64,000 bases of DNA from NCBI GenBank assembly GCA_035578175.1, contig JAQMRL010000006.1:60009001-60073000 (forward strand). The letters run 5' to 3'. The notes under the pieces were generated by a model. The model saw only the letters and a program-made list of their open reading frames with translations, did not search any database and was not told the DNA's origin. Origin of the DNA: Catonia carolina. Taxonomy: Eukaryota; Arthropoda; Insecta; Hemiptera; Achilidae. The position numbers were made by a program, and so were the translations under genes. The first letter of the stretch is position 1, and every line of letters begins with the position of its first letter. Positions 33,415 through 45,187 of this stretch are shown here, piece by piece.

Positions 33415-35388
33415 TGCCCATAATGGACAGGGGAAGTGTTAAATTAATTGCACTCAATCTGCTGGTGTTCCAGGGCTACAAAAACGTTCTGTTTCTTATC
33501 ACATAGTCAGCCAATTATACGACTGAATTATTTAAGAACAGAAAAGATAGAGGTGTAAAAGACACTACTCAGAGTTATCTCTTCTGAGAGTAATGAATTT
33601 CACTATACAGCCAGACCCTGTGGTAAATGAAGTGAAGGTATCATTTGCCGGGTGGAAAGTAAGTGCTTTTCGGATGGCCTGGCGTGCTGATAAGCATACT
33701 CTTTCAACTCAGTGAGGAAGGCAATAGTAAACCACCTATATTCTCGTTTTTACTTTGTAAACCTCTAGAGCAGTGATTCTCAACCTGGGGTCGTGGTGAT
33801 AAATCTAGGGGAGGGGTCGCGAAACAATAATGAAATAATTAAATCATTTTATGAGCAAAAATCATTTATTATAAACTTACTTATAAAATTTTTACATGCA
33901 ATAAGTATTGCTTGAGTCCCAGCTCCGTGTAGTTGGAAGGAATGCAGTGCGTTGTTATAGTAGTGGGAGAATGAATGAGTTAGTAGTGTTTCACAGCTGA
34001 TGCATTTGTAGTGGTAGCGTGTACTAACTAGAGTAAAAATTATTCTTAACATCCAGCGCATTAATTTAACAAATGCCTACCGAGTTATTAACTTGGTCGG
34101 ATTCATAATATTTAACTTGCTAATTTATATCAAAATATTGTAATGAGACAAATTTAATGCACATCTGGAGTTGTTTATTTTTGAGTCTATTGAAATAAAA
34201 TAAACATCTCCAGCTGACTAAAATAAATACTTTAAAAATTATTTAATTCACATTAACAAAAATATTTAAAAGAGTTATTTATTTAGTTACTAGGCAACTA
34301 AAGAAGAAGAAAAGATTTTGTATAAATTATTTTAATGGGGGACAAGAGTCAACCAAACGGGTGTGTCCCTCATTCGTTCTTTAAAAAATAGTGATTAAAA
34401 TATAATAAATAGTAAAATCGGATGAGAATTGGTGTTTTATAAAGTGTTTACCATATAATATTGATAATGGACAGATAACTAAGATGTAAATATAAAACAT
34501 AAAACCCAAAATAAACTAAACAGTGAGTGCATAAAAACTGAAAGATATGTTCATAACATAACTAATATTGTAACAATAAAGTATTAATTATTTACTAATT
34601 TAATTATTCTCTTTATAAATTCTCTTTATAAATTCAACGTGGAGGAACTGAGAGGAGTAATTTAGTTTTGTTATAATATGTAAATTAATAAATGTAATAA
34701 ATACAAACAAATATGTTAAATACGGAAAGTTTAAAAACGAATGTTTTGTATCAGAGTAATACAACAATCGTCCTCCCAGCATGCGTCACTCATTCATTAT
34801 ACCTCACCCGTACCCTTCACCCCTCAACTGCACGGAGCTATATTGGAACCGCACAATGCACTTACTTTTAAAGAAAATTAATTTGATGTTTTATTTGTTT
34901 TCATTGTACATTTTTTTCATACGTGGATCTTCGTTAGAAACATATAATGAAAGAAATATTTAATATTTGACAGTGAGTATTATAGAAGGAGATTAAATTA
35001 CAAAGAGCGCGTACACATCAAGTTGGAACTTGTAAATTGCTCATGTATGTGCACGTCATACATGCATGTTTATACACACCGGTACAATAAAAGTATAAAC
35101 GCAGCAATATAAAATAATAGCAATAGTTGTATTCCATTTTTTTTAATGTCTGTATTTTTTTTAAAGACATAAAATTAGTGCAGTTTGATTATATAATATT
35201 GAAAAAATATTGTACATTTATAATTACAGTCAAAATTCAATTATTAATATTAAGGTTTACTGTTATTATCGGGGGGAGGGGGTCGCGGAATTTTTTTTTT
35301 TACTATTTGGGGGTCGCAGAGCAAAAAAGGTTGAGAATCCACTGCTCCGGAGGTTCAAATCATCCTTTCGGCTGTTGAACTAAACAAA
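33415..35388 (+). mobile_element. SINE A copy 6, split by a hAT-like element
   Basis: The 5' part is 33415-33770 and the 3' part 35345-35388. They are separated by the hAT-like insertion at 33771-35344, which lies in the conserved CCTCTAGAGG region. Only a weak flanking duplication is visible. Confidence 0.88.
33771..35344. mobile_element. hAT-like non-autonomous transposon, nested in SINE A
   Basis: The element is 1574 bp long. The left end CAGTGATTCTCAACCTGGGG and the right end GGTTGAGAATCCACTG form the inverted repeats typical of hAT families. Flanking octamers CTCTAGAG (33763-33770) and CTCCGGAG (35345-35352) are an 8-bp target duplication with two changes. No transposase frame was recognised. 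It splits SINE A copy 6. Confidence 0.85.
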
Positions 35389-35782
35389 GGTAATGGAAAA
35401 TATTATAAAATTCTAATCTTATGATATCAACCTATGTACATGTTGATTGATGAAGAAATGGAAATAGACTACAGTATAGTCGCGGTAATCCGAACACGTA
35501 AAATGTCCGACCTTAGCGGATTATCGAAGTCTACAATCATAGATTCAGCAATAAAATTACAAATACGGTTTACGTATTAGGATATAAAATATTTTAACAA
35601 TACGAGAACGCAAAATTATAAATGACTTACCTTTATTTGAAATCTGTTACAGTAATATTTTTATATCATTTTAAAACAAAACACTTTTAAATTATTTATA
35701 TATTTACGTAAAAGGTTACGGTACAGTACATAAGCTACTTTGCCTTGAAAAAATCTTATTATATTTTTTTGTGCACTTTTTA

Positions 35783-36739
35783 CTTTCTCTTGCTTATATG
35801 AATATGTAGGAAGGAAAGTATTGTTTTCATGACGATTTTTCGAAATCGAGTTTTCACCGGATCTACACGTTTTTTCGGACCCCTGAACCCAAAAAACATG
35901 TTTTTAGCGATTGGTGTGTTTGTGAACAGAATATCTCAAGAATGGAATATCGTACGATCTTGAAAATTAACACTTAAGTTAGATACCACCACCGGACGCG
36001 ACACGAACATTTTCATCAGAATCGGTCAACCGGAAGTAGTAGTTTATTCGTGGCATTTTGCAATTTTTGTGCAATTTTCTCAAAAACTGCTCGTACGATT
36101 TTTTTTAAATCGCCTGATTTACTGAAATTTGTATGCTCTACTACATAGGGCAGGCGCCATGTCTCCTGAAATTCTTGGGGGAGGTTGTTTTCTCGTAAAA
36201 ATATTGTTTTTTTTTAAGATTGCGACTTTAATATGCTTTTTAGCGCAAAAATGTGTATAATAAAAGTTGTAGCGAATTTTAAATCCTACATCTTTTATTT
36301 TTAACATTTTATTGCATAACGTTTAGTTTAGCGGTAATTAGCAATTTTCTGTTTTTTTTTCTCACGAAAACGCGTAAAAATTTGTTTTAATTAAGATTTC
36401 AGCCTTAGTATGCATTTTACGACAAAATTGTATATAATCAAATTTATAAGAAATTAAAAGATCGACAAATTTTATTATATTATATTATTGTATATTATTA
36501 TAGAGCAGTTTTCTCTACAGAGGCTAGTTTAGCGTGAGAGTATTAGTTTCCCGTATTTTTAAGTCAAACTGTGGTTGATTTTTATTTAGCATCATTCACT
36601 CATGATTAAAATTAGGTTATGTTCTTTGAGGTTAGTTTTTTTGTTTATTTCTAATGTTTTATTACTAATGTTAGGTTATATTGTTAGTTATATTCATTGG
36701 CAAGAGAAAGTTGTGCGAGTGTTTCATACCAGATTTGTT
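35783..36739 (-). repeat. Family B copy 8, nested in a pogo-like element
   Basis: CTTTCTCTTGCTTATATG and ATACCAGATTTG mark the ends, flanked by TA. The body is collinear with other copies. Confidence 0.88.
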
Positions 36740-36911
36740 TAATTTTCAATGTAAATGCTTTGTCCCGTAAATGCCGAAGTAGCAGAATATCTTAAAGTGG
36801 AAGATTGTTTTCATCGGCCCACGGTAAACACTTGTTGAAACATTCTTAAGCTGAAGTGTGCGACACTTAATGTTCGCCTGTTGTACCGTTATCGTCATTG
36901 TCGTCATCCTC

Positions 36912-37335
36912 CAGGGGCGGTTTCAGGGAAGGGGCCATGCCCCCCCCCCCGAAATACTAGGAAAACTTAGTTTAATATTTTTTATAAGTTATTATTTCTA
37001 ACAAAACTGAATCCCAATACTCGTACCTATCAATTAACAATAATTATTTTAGTATAAAAATGAGTCAAACAGAAAGTATCTATTTTTAAATAGTATTAAG
37101 ATAACAATCAGTGTCAGTAGTCAAAAGCCACTCGCATCCAGTCAGCGCCTTCATTTTTCAAGCTTTTCTTGATTTACAAGGACATTGACGTAGCGAAAAT
37201 TTCTCAATGAATTAAAATTGTGGTTACAGCAATACAACATAAAAGAGGACTTTTCAATGACTCAATTACAAACAGTAAGAGCTACATAAAAACAAGATAG
37301 CCCCCCCCCGAAAATCAGCCCTGAAACCGCCCCTG
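36912..37335. mobile_element. hAT-like MITE with perfect 8-bp target duplication
   Basis: The element is 424 bp long with perfect 17-bp inverted ends CAGGGGCGGTTTCAGGG. It is flanked by identical TCATCCTC octamers (36904-36911 and 37336-37343). Both ends carry C or G runs just inside the TIR. It has no coding sequence and sits in the acidic-tail codons of the pogo-like transposase remnant. Confidence 0.92.
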
Positions 37336-37343
37336 TCATCCTC

Positions 37344-37589
37344 CTCATCTAATTCCCGGTTAATGATTTTTTGGTCAGTCAGATTTTCATTGTAAAATTT
37401 ATTGACAGTTTCTTGAATCCATTCTTCAATATCCAATTTCTCAATCCCAGTTAATTGTTCTTCTACTGTAGTCAAATCCGTTATAACATCAGGGTCGTTG
37501 GCATATTCTTTTACATTTTCAACTATAGGGCATAGATTTTTCCTTGAAGATTTTTTACCGTCTCTGGTAAATGGATTGTATAATCTCAA
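37344..37589 (-). pseudogene. C-terminal piece of a pogo/jerky-type transposase
   Basis: A minus-strand frame encodes KEYANDPDVITDLTTVEEQL, then IEEWIQETVNKFYNENLTDQ and an acidic run ending EEDD. It is then cut by the hAT-like MITE at 37335. The acidic codons resume on the other side of the MITE (about 36865-36911). Content and position inside a pogo-like element support a Tigger/jerky transposase tail. No catalytic residues remain. Confidence 0.6.
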
Positions 37590-37936
37590 AACTTAATACA
37601 AATTATCAAATCAAATACAGTTAGGCGTTTTAAAAGAATTTTTCTAAATGCTAAAAAATAATTAAAAGTATAGTAAGTCATCGTTCGGATTACTGGAGGA
37701 TTTGAATGAAAGGGGGTTCGGATTACCGAAACTATACTGTACTTCGGGAGACCCATCCTAGAACATGGTTTTGTACAAGAAATTTGGATGGGATAATTTC
37801 CACCACGTTTAGCGTAATAGGATAGTAGTTTACTGTAAGAAATTTTGTATTATCATAATTTATTTTATATGTAATGTGTAATATTATAGTTTATTATTAC
37901 ACATTATTATAATGTGTAATATTATATGTGTATTAT

Positions 37937-38988
37937 GTCAAGAACGGAATATCGTACGAACTTGAAACTTAAGTTAGACACCACTACCGGACCCGACACG
38001 ATTATTATCATCAAATCGGTCAACCGGAAGTAGTAGTTTATTCGTGTTATTTTTCACTTTTTTGCGATTTTTCAAAAACGGCTCCTACGATTTTTTTAAA
38101 AAATCGCCTCATTTACCGAATTTTTTATGCTCTACATGGTAGGCGCCATGTTTGCTGAAATTCTTGGTGAGGCTCTTTTTACGTAAAAACATGGTCTGTG
38201 TGTGTATACAAAATATCTCAAGAACGACACATCGTACGAACTTGAAACTTAAGTTACATACCACTACCGGACCCAACACGAACATTTTCATCAAAATCGG
38301 TCAACCGGAAGTAGTAAATTATTCGTATAATTTTTCACTTTTTTGCGATTTTCTCAAAAACTAGTCCTACGATTTTTTTAAAAATCGCCTGGTTTACTCA
38401 ATTTTTTATTCTCTACAAGATAGGGTAGGCGTCATGTTTGCTGAAATTCTTGGTGAGGCTGTTTTCACGTAAAAACAAAGTTTTCTTAAGATTACGGCTT
38501 TAATATGCAATTTAGCGAAAATATTTATATAATAAAAGTTGTAGAGAATTTAAAAACCTACAACTTTTATTTCAAACATTTTTTTGTATAATGCTTAGTT
38601 TAGCAGTAATTAGCAATTTTCTGTTTTTTTCTCACAAAAACGTGAGAAAAATCGATTTTTTTTAAGATTTCGGCCTTAGTATGCATTTTATAATAAAAAC
38701 GGATATAATTAAATATATAGAAAATTAAAAGATCTGCAACTTTTATTTAGAACATTTTTCTCTACAGAGCCTAGTTTAGCGTGAAAGAGTGATTTTCCGT
38801 ATTTTTAAGCTTAACTGAGATCGATTTTCATTTTGCGTCTTTCACTCATGATTAAAATAAGGTTATGTTTATTGAGGTTAGTTTTTTGTTTATTTCTAAT
38901 GTTTTATTACTAATATTAGGCTTATTGTTAATTATTTATATTGGCAAGAGAAAGTTGTGTGAGTGTTTCACACCAGATTTTTTGTTGT
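37937..38988 (-). repeat. Family B copy 9, truncated with internal duplication
   Basis: The copy starts inside the element at TCAAGAACGGAATATCG. A segment of about 270 bp occurs twice in tandem: TACCACTACCGGACCC-type and AATTCTTGGTGAGGCT blocks repeat at about 37937-38200 and 38215-38480. The CACCAGATTTTTT end is intact. Confidence 0.85.
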
Positions 38989-39736
38989 TACTTTTGTACA
39001 GTGCTTAAAAAAATCCATTTTTTTACGGGAAACCAAGCATTCATGCTAATACAAACTTAAGATAAGTTAACTTTCAATTTTTCTGTTATATAAGGCTACA
39101 AGTTGTTTTAATAAGTATTCTTACCACTAAATATTATGTGATTCCCATTTCAATAAACATTCCTTCGTAAGTATATTTACCAGTGGTAAAGAAATATCTC
39201 ACTGTTCTGGCACTAGAAATACATTATTTAAGTCCCTATAAAACAAAATTTAACATTTTACAACATTTATATTTTTCCCCGTTGTACTACCCTATAAAGG
39301 GTTAACAAAATATATATCTATAAAAAGTAAAATGTGATGTCAAAATAGGAGAATATGTTTATTGAATGCACCCTTGTGAAATAAGAGTAATTTGTTATTT
39401 TTCATAAGAAAATGCTAAGTTCGGTTTAAATATTTATAAAAATACACTTGAGTAGCTCGAATTGCGTGATTTTTTCACACTTTTATAAAGGTCAGGTTAT
39501 ATAATTGTCGAGTGATTGAAGGACAAAATATCAGGTATTAAATTGTATTGAATGTTCTTCCTCATTTTTTGCTAGTATAAATAAATTCACAATAAAAGAC
39601 GTAATTGTTTCCTTTTAATTGTATCTATTTTTTTATAGGATTTTTGAAACTAAAAATCTTTTGCCTGAATGAAAATAATAAAATCAAAATTTTTTCAGGC
39701 ATTCATACCTGACACCTGGGTCCTGTTTATGCACGC
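38989..39736. other. Intron 1, no feature seen
   Basis: AT-rich sequence with no recognised repeat. The hairpin at 39737 follows. Confidence 0.5.
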
Positions 39737-39783
39737 GATATTTATTTCATGTCGCTGCGACAGGCGACATGAAATTAATATTT
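39737..39783. repeat. Perfect-stem hairpin
   Basis: TTTCATGTCGC and GCGACATGAAA form an 11-bp perfect stem around the loop TGCGACAG, with further imperfect pairing outside. It lies 90 bp upstream of the pogo-like element. Confidence 0.75.
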
Positions 39784-39875
39784 AGCGACAACGTTATTTC
39801 TTCCCATCGAAATACCGGAGTATCAGTGCGGCCATACGAATCAGTGTGTATAAAATAATGACATTGTAACAAATA

Positions 39876-41863
39876 CCGTATTGTTCCGAATACAAGCCGC
39901 AGTTTTTTTTCAAAAAATCGGTTCCATAATTTGACCTGCGGCTTGCATTCGCGCTTTAATAAAATTAATGGTTTCTTAAAATAAGTAGTAGGCCTAGGTA
40001 TGACGAGAGAGACACACGTATTGGGAGGGGGGGGGTTGACGAATCGTCATCCATCGACAGAAATACGGTAAGTGATGTGTACAACTGGTTGTTTGATAAA
40101 TCATATTGTAAAAAAGGGCATTGACCTGTTCACGCATTCTCACTCGCCCACACATCGTGCTACCCCTAACAGCAACATTTCTTCATAAGTCCTCTCTTTA
40201 CGTTGTGCGTGTGCATTCGTTTTGATCAGTTTGTGTTACAGTATAAAGTTTGGAAGCAGTTTTCTTTTTAATAAATTTTGTTTATCTGATCATTTGTTTT
40301 TTGTTAAGTTCTTTTTATTTACCTATACTTCGCCATGAGCGATGTTGTAGAGGTTAAGGGTACTTCATCTATACAAATACCCAAAATCAGCGTAGGACTT
40401 ACGATGCTAATTTCAAATTAATAGTAATTAACTACGCGGAAAAGACATCTAACAAAGAAGCCGGAAGAAAATATAGGGTGGATGAATCATGTGTTCGGCA
40501 TTGGACAAAAAATAAAAAACAACTCCTAAATGCTAATCCTGCAAAGAAGGCTTTCACTGGACCAAAAGTTGGTCGTTTTACAGAAGTAGACAAAAGGGTC
40601 TGTCAGTACGTGACTTCTCTAAGACAGCAAGGGCTTCCTGTAACGCGACAAAATTTACAAATGAAAGCATTGGAAATATCTGGAGAATTACTAAATATCT
40701 AAGACTTCAAGGCAAGTTTCAGCTTGATGAGAAGAATGATGCGACGAAACGGGTTCACATTGAGACGTCGAACATCAATTGCTCAAAAACTGCCTACTGA
40801 TTTTGAAGAGAAACTCATCGAATATCAGCGTTTCATTATTGGTCTACGAAAGCAGTACAATCACTTACTAAGTCAGATTGGAAATGCTGACGAAACGCCT
40901 GTTTATTTCGACATGACTACAAATTTTACAGTTGAAAAAAGGAGCCAAGTCCGTAACTGTAAAGTCATCTGGTAATGAAAAGCTTCGTGTAACTGTAATG
41001 CTTGCAGTCTTAGCCGATGGAAGTAAGGTTCCACCTTACGTTATACTACGCAGGAAAACAATGCCGAAAGAAAACTTACCACAGGGTGTAATTTTCCGCT
41101 GCAGTGAGAAAGGTTGGATGACCATTGAACTGATTATAGACTGGTTAAAAAGTGTATGGAATCGTCGACCAGGAGCTTTATTGAAACGTCGTGGTATGTT
41201 AGTGCTAGATGCATTTCGTGGCCACACAACCGATGAAGTGAAAACTTTTTTACAAAATGAAATGAACACTGATCTTGTTGTCATTCCCGGGGGAATGACC
41301 AGTCAATTACAGGTGTTAGATGTCGTAAATAAACCGTTTAAAGACAGCCTACGACGTTTGTATAATGACTGGTTGGTCGCAGGAGATCACGCCTTAACTC
41401 CAACTGGCAAAATAAAAAAACCATCAATCGCGCAACTCGGCTACTGGATCAAGATTGCGTGGGACAACATTCCAGCTGATTTTATTATAAGAGGATTTAA
41501 AAAGTGTTGTGTTTCAAATAACATGGATGGATCAGAAGATAATGTCATTTGGGAAGACGATGAATGGAATTTTACTAAAAATTCATCACATAAGAGTGAT
41601 AGTGAAAGTAATGCAGCCAGTGATTCAGACGATTGATACACATAGGTATTATTATATAATTACACCAATAATTTAATTTACCTAGTTAAAATAATAAATA
41701 GTAGTAAGTGTATTTGTTTAAGATAAGTACGGTAATTTTTTCTTATAAAATAAAACATTCTCAAAATTTAATAAAGTACTTGAAATCTTTTTTTCCTAGT
41801 TTTGACCGTGATTTTTCCGATGCGGCTTAAATTCGGGTGCGGCTTGTATTCGGAATAATACGG
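39876..41863 (+). mobile_element. Full-length pogo/Tigger-like transposon with decayed gene
   Basis: The element is 1988 bp long and flanked by TA (39874-39875 and 41864-41865). The inverted ends match over about 28 bp and begin CCGTATTGTTCCGAATACAA on the left, with A for G at one position on the right. Both TIRs and most of the transposase survive. It lies in intron 1 in the same sense as the host gene. Confidence 0.9.
40335..41636 (+). pseudogene. Pogo/Tigger-type transposase (CENP-B-like N-terminus plus DDE domain), broken
   Basis: The gene opens at the ATG at 40335. A frameshift near 40380 leads into the psq-type helix-turn-helix region (NFKLIVINYAEKTSNKEAGR, then VRHW). An in-frame stop near 40700 follows ALEISGELLNI. 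A further frameshift at an A-run near 40935 precedes GNEKLRVTVMLAVLADGSKV. All three catalytic Asp contexts are still present: NADETPVYFD, LVLDAFRGH and LQVLDVVNKPFK, with about 36 residues between the last two. The C-terminus is acidic and serine-rich. Three disabling changes make this copy inactive, but most of the product is readable. Confidence 0.88.
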
Positions 41864-41865
41864 TA

Positions 41866-42753
41866 CTTGGACAAACTGAAAACAGAATACAGTTTGTATG
41901 CCGCCCTTAGGTTGGTATACCTGCGAGTGACACGCTGTCGTTGTCGTGTGAATTTAACAGTCTCATCGACGGTAATCAGTAGAGACGGTAGGGGTCACGT
42001 AAGGATGCACAGTAGCCTATGACGTCACCGGTGCTAAATAACACGGCCAGCAGTTTGTATTATTTCGGTTTTTGTGAATATGTTATCGGTCCGTCTAATT
42101 AGCGACTAACATATAATTGTAGTTATGTAGTCGAAAAATCGACATGAAAACAATACTTTCCTTCCTATATATTCATATAGGCAAGAGAAAGTAATAAATA
42201 ATGAACATAATTAAGAATTTAAAATTGTGATACAAATTTGCTCCGCTCCATAGCATTTTAGGAGCATGCATGTGGGAAAAGAACTCTGTAATATTATTAT
42301 TGCACGTATATTTTATTCCGAGTTGGACAGTACGTGGATGGTCACGACAAACTCAAGGTCACTGTTAACCTACCCATGCATCCCTACTAATTATTAAAAC
42401 ATACAACCCTCGCTTTTATTTTAGGTAAGCGTAATACACGCACTGGGACTATTTGAATCGACTCATGTCGCGATTCAGAATTCGCGTTGCCTAGATGATT
42501 ATATGCTCAAATGGCCCAGACGCTGATCCTCGAAAAAAATACTATCTCCAGACCGAGATTTATGTTGCTATTCAGTTAGTCCTTTGCGAAAAGTTAAAAA
42601 AAATATATCTCGGGAATTTCCCTATCCCTTTTTAGTTTTATTAATAATTAATAATAACAATAAGCGCAACAAACAACAAAAGAAAGATGGTGGGTTCGTT
42701 TTTTAACGGTAAGAATCATCATTTGGGCACTTTAAAAACTGAAAATGGTTACT
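41866..42753. other. Intron 1, mostly unidentified
   Basis: Apart from the B end fragment at 42131-42191, no feature is recognisable. The first 150 bp are relatively GC-rich. Confidence 0.45.
42131..42191 (+). repeat. Family B terminal fragment
   Basis: About 60 bp of the right end, from AAAAATCGACATGAAAACAA to GGCAAGAGAAAG, are followed by TA. Confidence 0.85.
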
Positions 42754-43809
42754 GTCGTTTGCACGTTCAGTTGACACAATGGATCTTATGGGAATCGTCA
42801 ATGCTATTAGCGGAACTAAAAACATCAATATTAAAGGCATCTGGAAGCGTATGAATACATTTTTTAAACCTCTGTAGAACACGTTTTTTTAAGGCAGAAC
42901 TACAATTCAAATTTTGCTTAACAGGAAAAAATTGTGTTTTACATAGAATGTTTAATGAAATGTAAAAAAATGAAAAACTGTAATTTTCTATTGGGGGGGT
43001 TAAAATGAATATTTGCCCATAACAGACAGGTGGAGTGTCACGTTGCGGGGCTAAAATAAATACATAGTTCTGTTTCTTATCACATGGTCAGCCAATTAAA
43101 TGACTGAATCATTTAATAACAGAAGAGGTAGAGCTGTAAAAGACACTAATTAGAGTTATCTTCTCTGAAATTAATGAATTTCATTATACAGCTAGACCCT
43201 GTGGTGAATGAAGTGAAGGTGTCATTTGCAGAGTGGAAAATATGTGCTTTTCAGAGGGCCCGGAATGCTGATAAGTGTACAAATTTTTCCATTTAGTCAG
43301 GACGGCACTAGTAAACCACCTCACTACGTTTAACTTAGTAAAACCGCTAGACGTTCAAACCAGCCTTTCGGCTGATGACTTAAACAACAAAATGAATATC
43401 TTATCTACTGTACTGTAGACCTATGAATATGCCTTCTCCATATTCCCTCGTCACTTTCTAAACACTACGTGATGAATGTAAACAAATGACGCAATCTGTT
43501 ATTACAAATCTAAAAAATTATTTCCTGTACAGATATCGGAAAAAATATTTCACATTTGTAATCCGCATATGAAGTTGAGTATTATAAACTTATAGGTAGT
43601 GTTAATTATTAATTAATAATCATATAGACTATTATACATTACAAAGGTTTGTTATCGAACCGGCGAGGAGGAAGGGAATGTTATTGGTAATGATGTCATT
43701 GATTGATCTAAAAAGCCGATGTTTTTGTACGTGCTAGTAGCAGTGAGAGCCCCATAAGAAATACATTGTCATTTACTGCTTCGTTTTGTCAAATGAACGT
43801 GCAAACGAC
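42754..43809. mobile_element. Element F, TIR-bounded non-coding transposon, interrupted by SINE A
   Basis: The ends carry inverted repeats GTCGTTTGCACGTTCA followed by TTGACA. A SINE A copy (43013-43388) with an 11-bp duplication sits inside. A second, right-truncated copy starts at 24874. The remaining 670 bp has no gene. The target duplication is unclear, so superfamily is not assigned. Confidence 0.7.
43013..43388 (+). mobile_element. SINE A copy 7
   Basis: The copy is flanked by a perfect AAAATGAATAT duplication (43002-43012 and 43389-43399). It is inserted in element F; the other F copy shows the empty site. It has an internal deletion near its 5' end. Confidence 0.95.
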
Positions 43810-43924
43810 TATAGGCGTTTTGAAATTTATGAGAATGTCCTCAGCAGATTTTGAAAGCATTGTAACCGAAGTTGGTTAGACGAAACAAATTTGTTAGAAA
43901 AATGTTAATTATACGGAATCTATA

Positions 43925-44205
43925 AGTATCAGACGAACTTATGTCCCATAGCGGAGCGAGTGAGAGGGAGATATGTTGCATAACTACGCATGCGCTCAAA
44001 GGTCTTAACTATTATAATCGAAATCTGAAAACATACTACAGTCGATATCTTGCTTGTTAGGTTACTGCATGCATAAACGCTTGCTCACAACAATGATTAA
44101 AATTAAAGATAATGTTATTGGAACGGCGCGTATGCGTTGTGCGAGTGAGAGCGTTATGCATTCTCTCACTCCCACGGCTAGGGGACATTAGTTCATCTGA
44201 ATACT
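43925..44205. mobile_element. Short MITE with roughly 45-bp inverted ends
   Basis: The ends AGTATCAGACGAACTTATGT and, on the complement, AGTATTCAGATGAACTAATG match over about 45 bp with a few differences. The 281-bp span has no coding sequence. The target duplication is not clear. Confidence 0.6.
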
Positions 44206-44218
44206 ATATCTCTCCGGC

Positions 44219-44401
44219 CTAAATATGTTAGTTGGTGTAGTGATTAGCGCAACTGGCTTCTACACCGGGGTCCCGGGTTCGATTCCCGGTCAGGTCTGGC
44301 ATTTTTTCATTACTCATTTTCATTGTCATCATTATCCACCGTCTGCATTAGCAGAAATTGCAGAACAGTCAGATGTAAAACTAAAAAAAAAAAAAAAAAA
44401 T
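44219..44401 (+). mobile_element. SINE C, head type 2
   Basis: The head differs from type 1: TGGTGTAGTGATTAGCGC as A-box region and GGTTCGATTCCC as B box. The body GTCTGCATTAGCAGAAATTG and CAGTCAGATGTAAAAC is shared with type 1. It ends in poly(A). Confidence 0.88.
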
Positions 44402-44419
44402 TAGTTTTCACTCTTTGAA

Positions 44420-44851
44420 CAAATCATGACCATACATAAGTCTCATGAACACTTTCAAGTTTCCCAAGCAATAAATCTGTTTGATTTTTTTTTCAATTTC
44501 CATCATGAACTCTCTGTAATTACCACAGTTTTTTCAATATCCTTTTCTGCTTAATTAAACCATTTATCCAACATCTTAGGTATATTGTTTAGTGCCTTAA
44601 AAATTTGTTTTATTAATCGTTTTTCATTCATTCTATACTGGTGTCCATAAAATTTTTTCTTTGTTTTCTAATTGTTTCCAGTAATCACTCATTTTCCTTT
44701 TACAGTTCTCTTTTACCTCATAACCTATCTGTTTACTATTTTCGGGCCCATTATCTTGCTGATGATCTTTCTCAAATTTCTCAGCTTCTCTTATAAGACT
44801 TTTTATGAATAAATGATATTTTTTTAACAAATACAGTATAATTATTTTCAA
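44420..44851 (-). pseudogene. Probable LINE remnant
   Basis: A minus-strand frame reads MNEKRLIKQIFKALNN, then KWFN, a stop and AEKDIEKTVVIT. This parallels the NWIKEVKKDMEEPNIT region of the LINE at 11.7 kb. An upstream 72-codon frame (KKYHLFIKSLIREAEKFE) may belong to it but is unrecognised. Confidence 0.35.
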
Positions 44852-45026
44852 GCTTGCAATATTTTTTATTTTGCAACCAATTACCAGTAATATAATTTGT
44901 GTTTTTCTCAGTCCTGCTGATCTAATGCATTCACCTCTGTAGCATATCAGTCATTTGTAGACATGCTTTAACCTGCTTTCCCAACAACTGTGTAAAAAAC
45001 TAAACTGGTATTTTTTTTTGTTACAG

Positions 45027-45187
45027 TTGTCCATATTTGACAACTCGGATATCTCCAGCTATCCCAGCAGTAGGTGGTGTGTTATTTGTGTTTGTGATGG
45101 CTGCACTCTTTAGAACTAGTTTCAGCGATCCGGGTGTCATACCTCGCGCCACTCCACACGAAGCAGCATATATAGAAAAACAAATTG
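45027..45187 (+). CDS. app: ZDHHC palmitoyltransferase (app-like), coding exon 2
   Basis: The exon begins after a pyrimidine-rich acceptor ending at 45026 and stops at the donor gtgagt at 45188. It completes codon 78 and supplies residues 79-131 plus one base. The sequence contains SPAIPAVGG, a second membrane segment at about residues 89-106, and then the family signature [13 protein letters not shown], which lies just before the cysteine-rich domain. The reading phase fits both neighbours. Exon 1 lies 37 kb upstream, and the intron between them is packed with transposable elements. Identity of the exon is strongly supported by the conserved DPGVIPRA motif. Confidence 0.93.

Larger units (their letters stand above)
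35472..37739. mobile_element. Pogo-like element containing nested B and hAT insertions
   Basis: TA borders lie at 35470-35471 and 37740-37741. The ends share CAGTATAGT followed by CGGTAATCCGAAC as inverted repeats. The 2268-bp span includes a family B repeat (35783-36739) and a hAT-like MITE (36912-37335). Without these it is under 900 bp, so it was already deleted internally. Confidence 0.82.

Noticed and set aside
36119..36307. Small genes in the AT-rich introns and repeats
   Set aside because: Short frames like this one lack recognisable domains and fall in known repeats or random AT-rich sequence.
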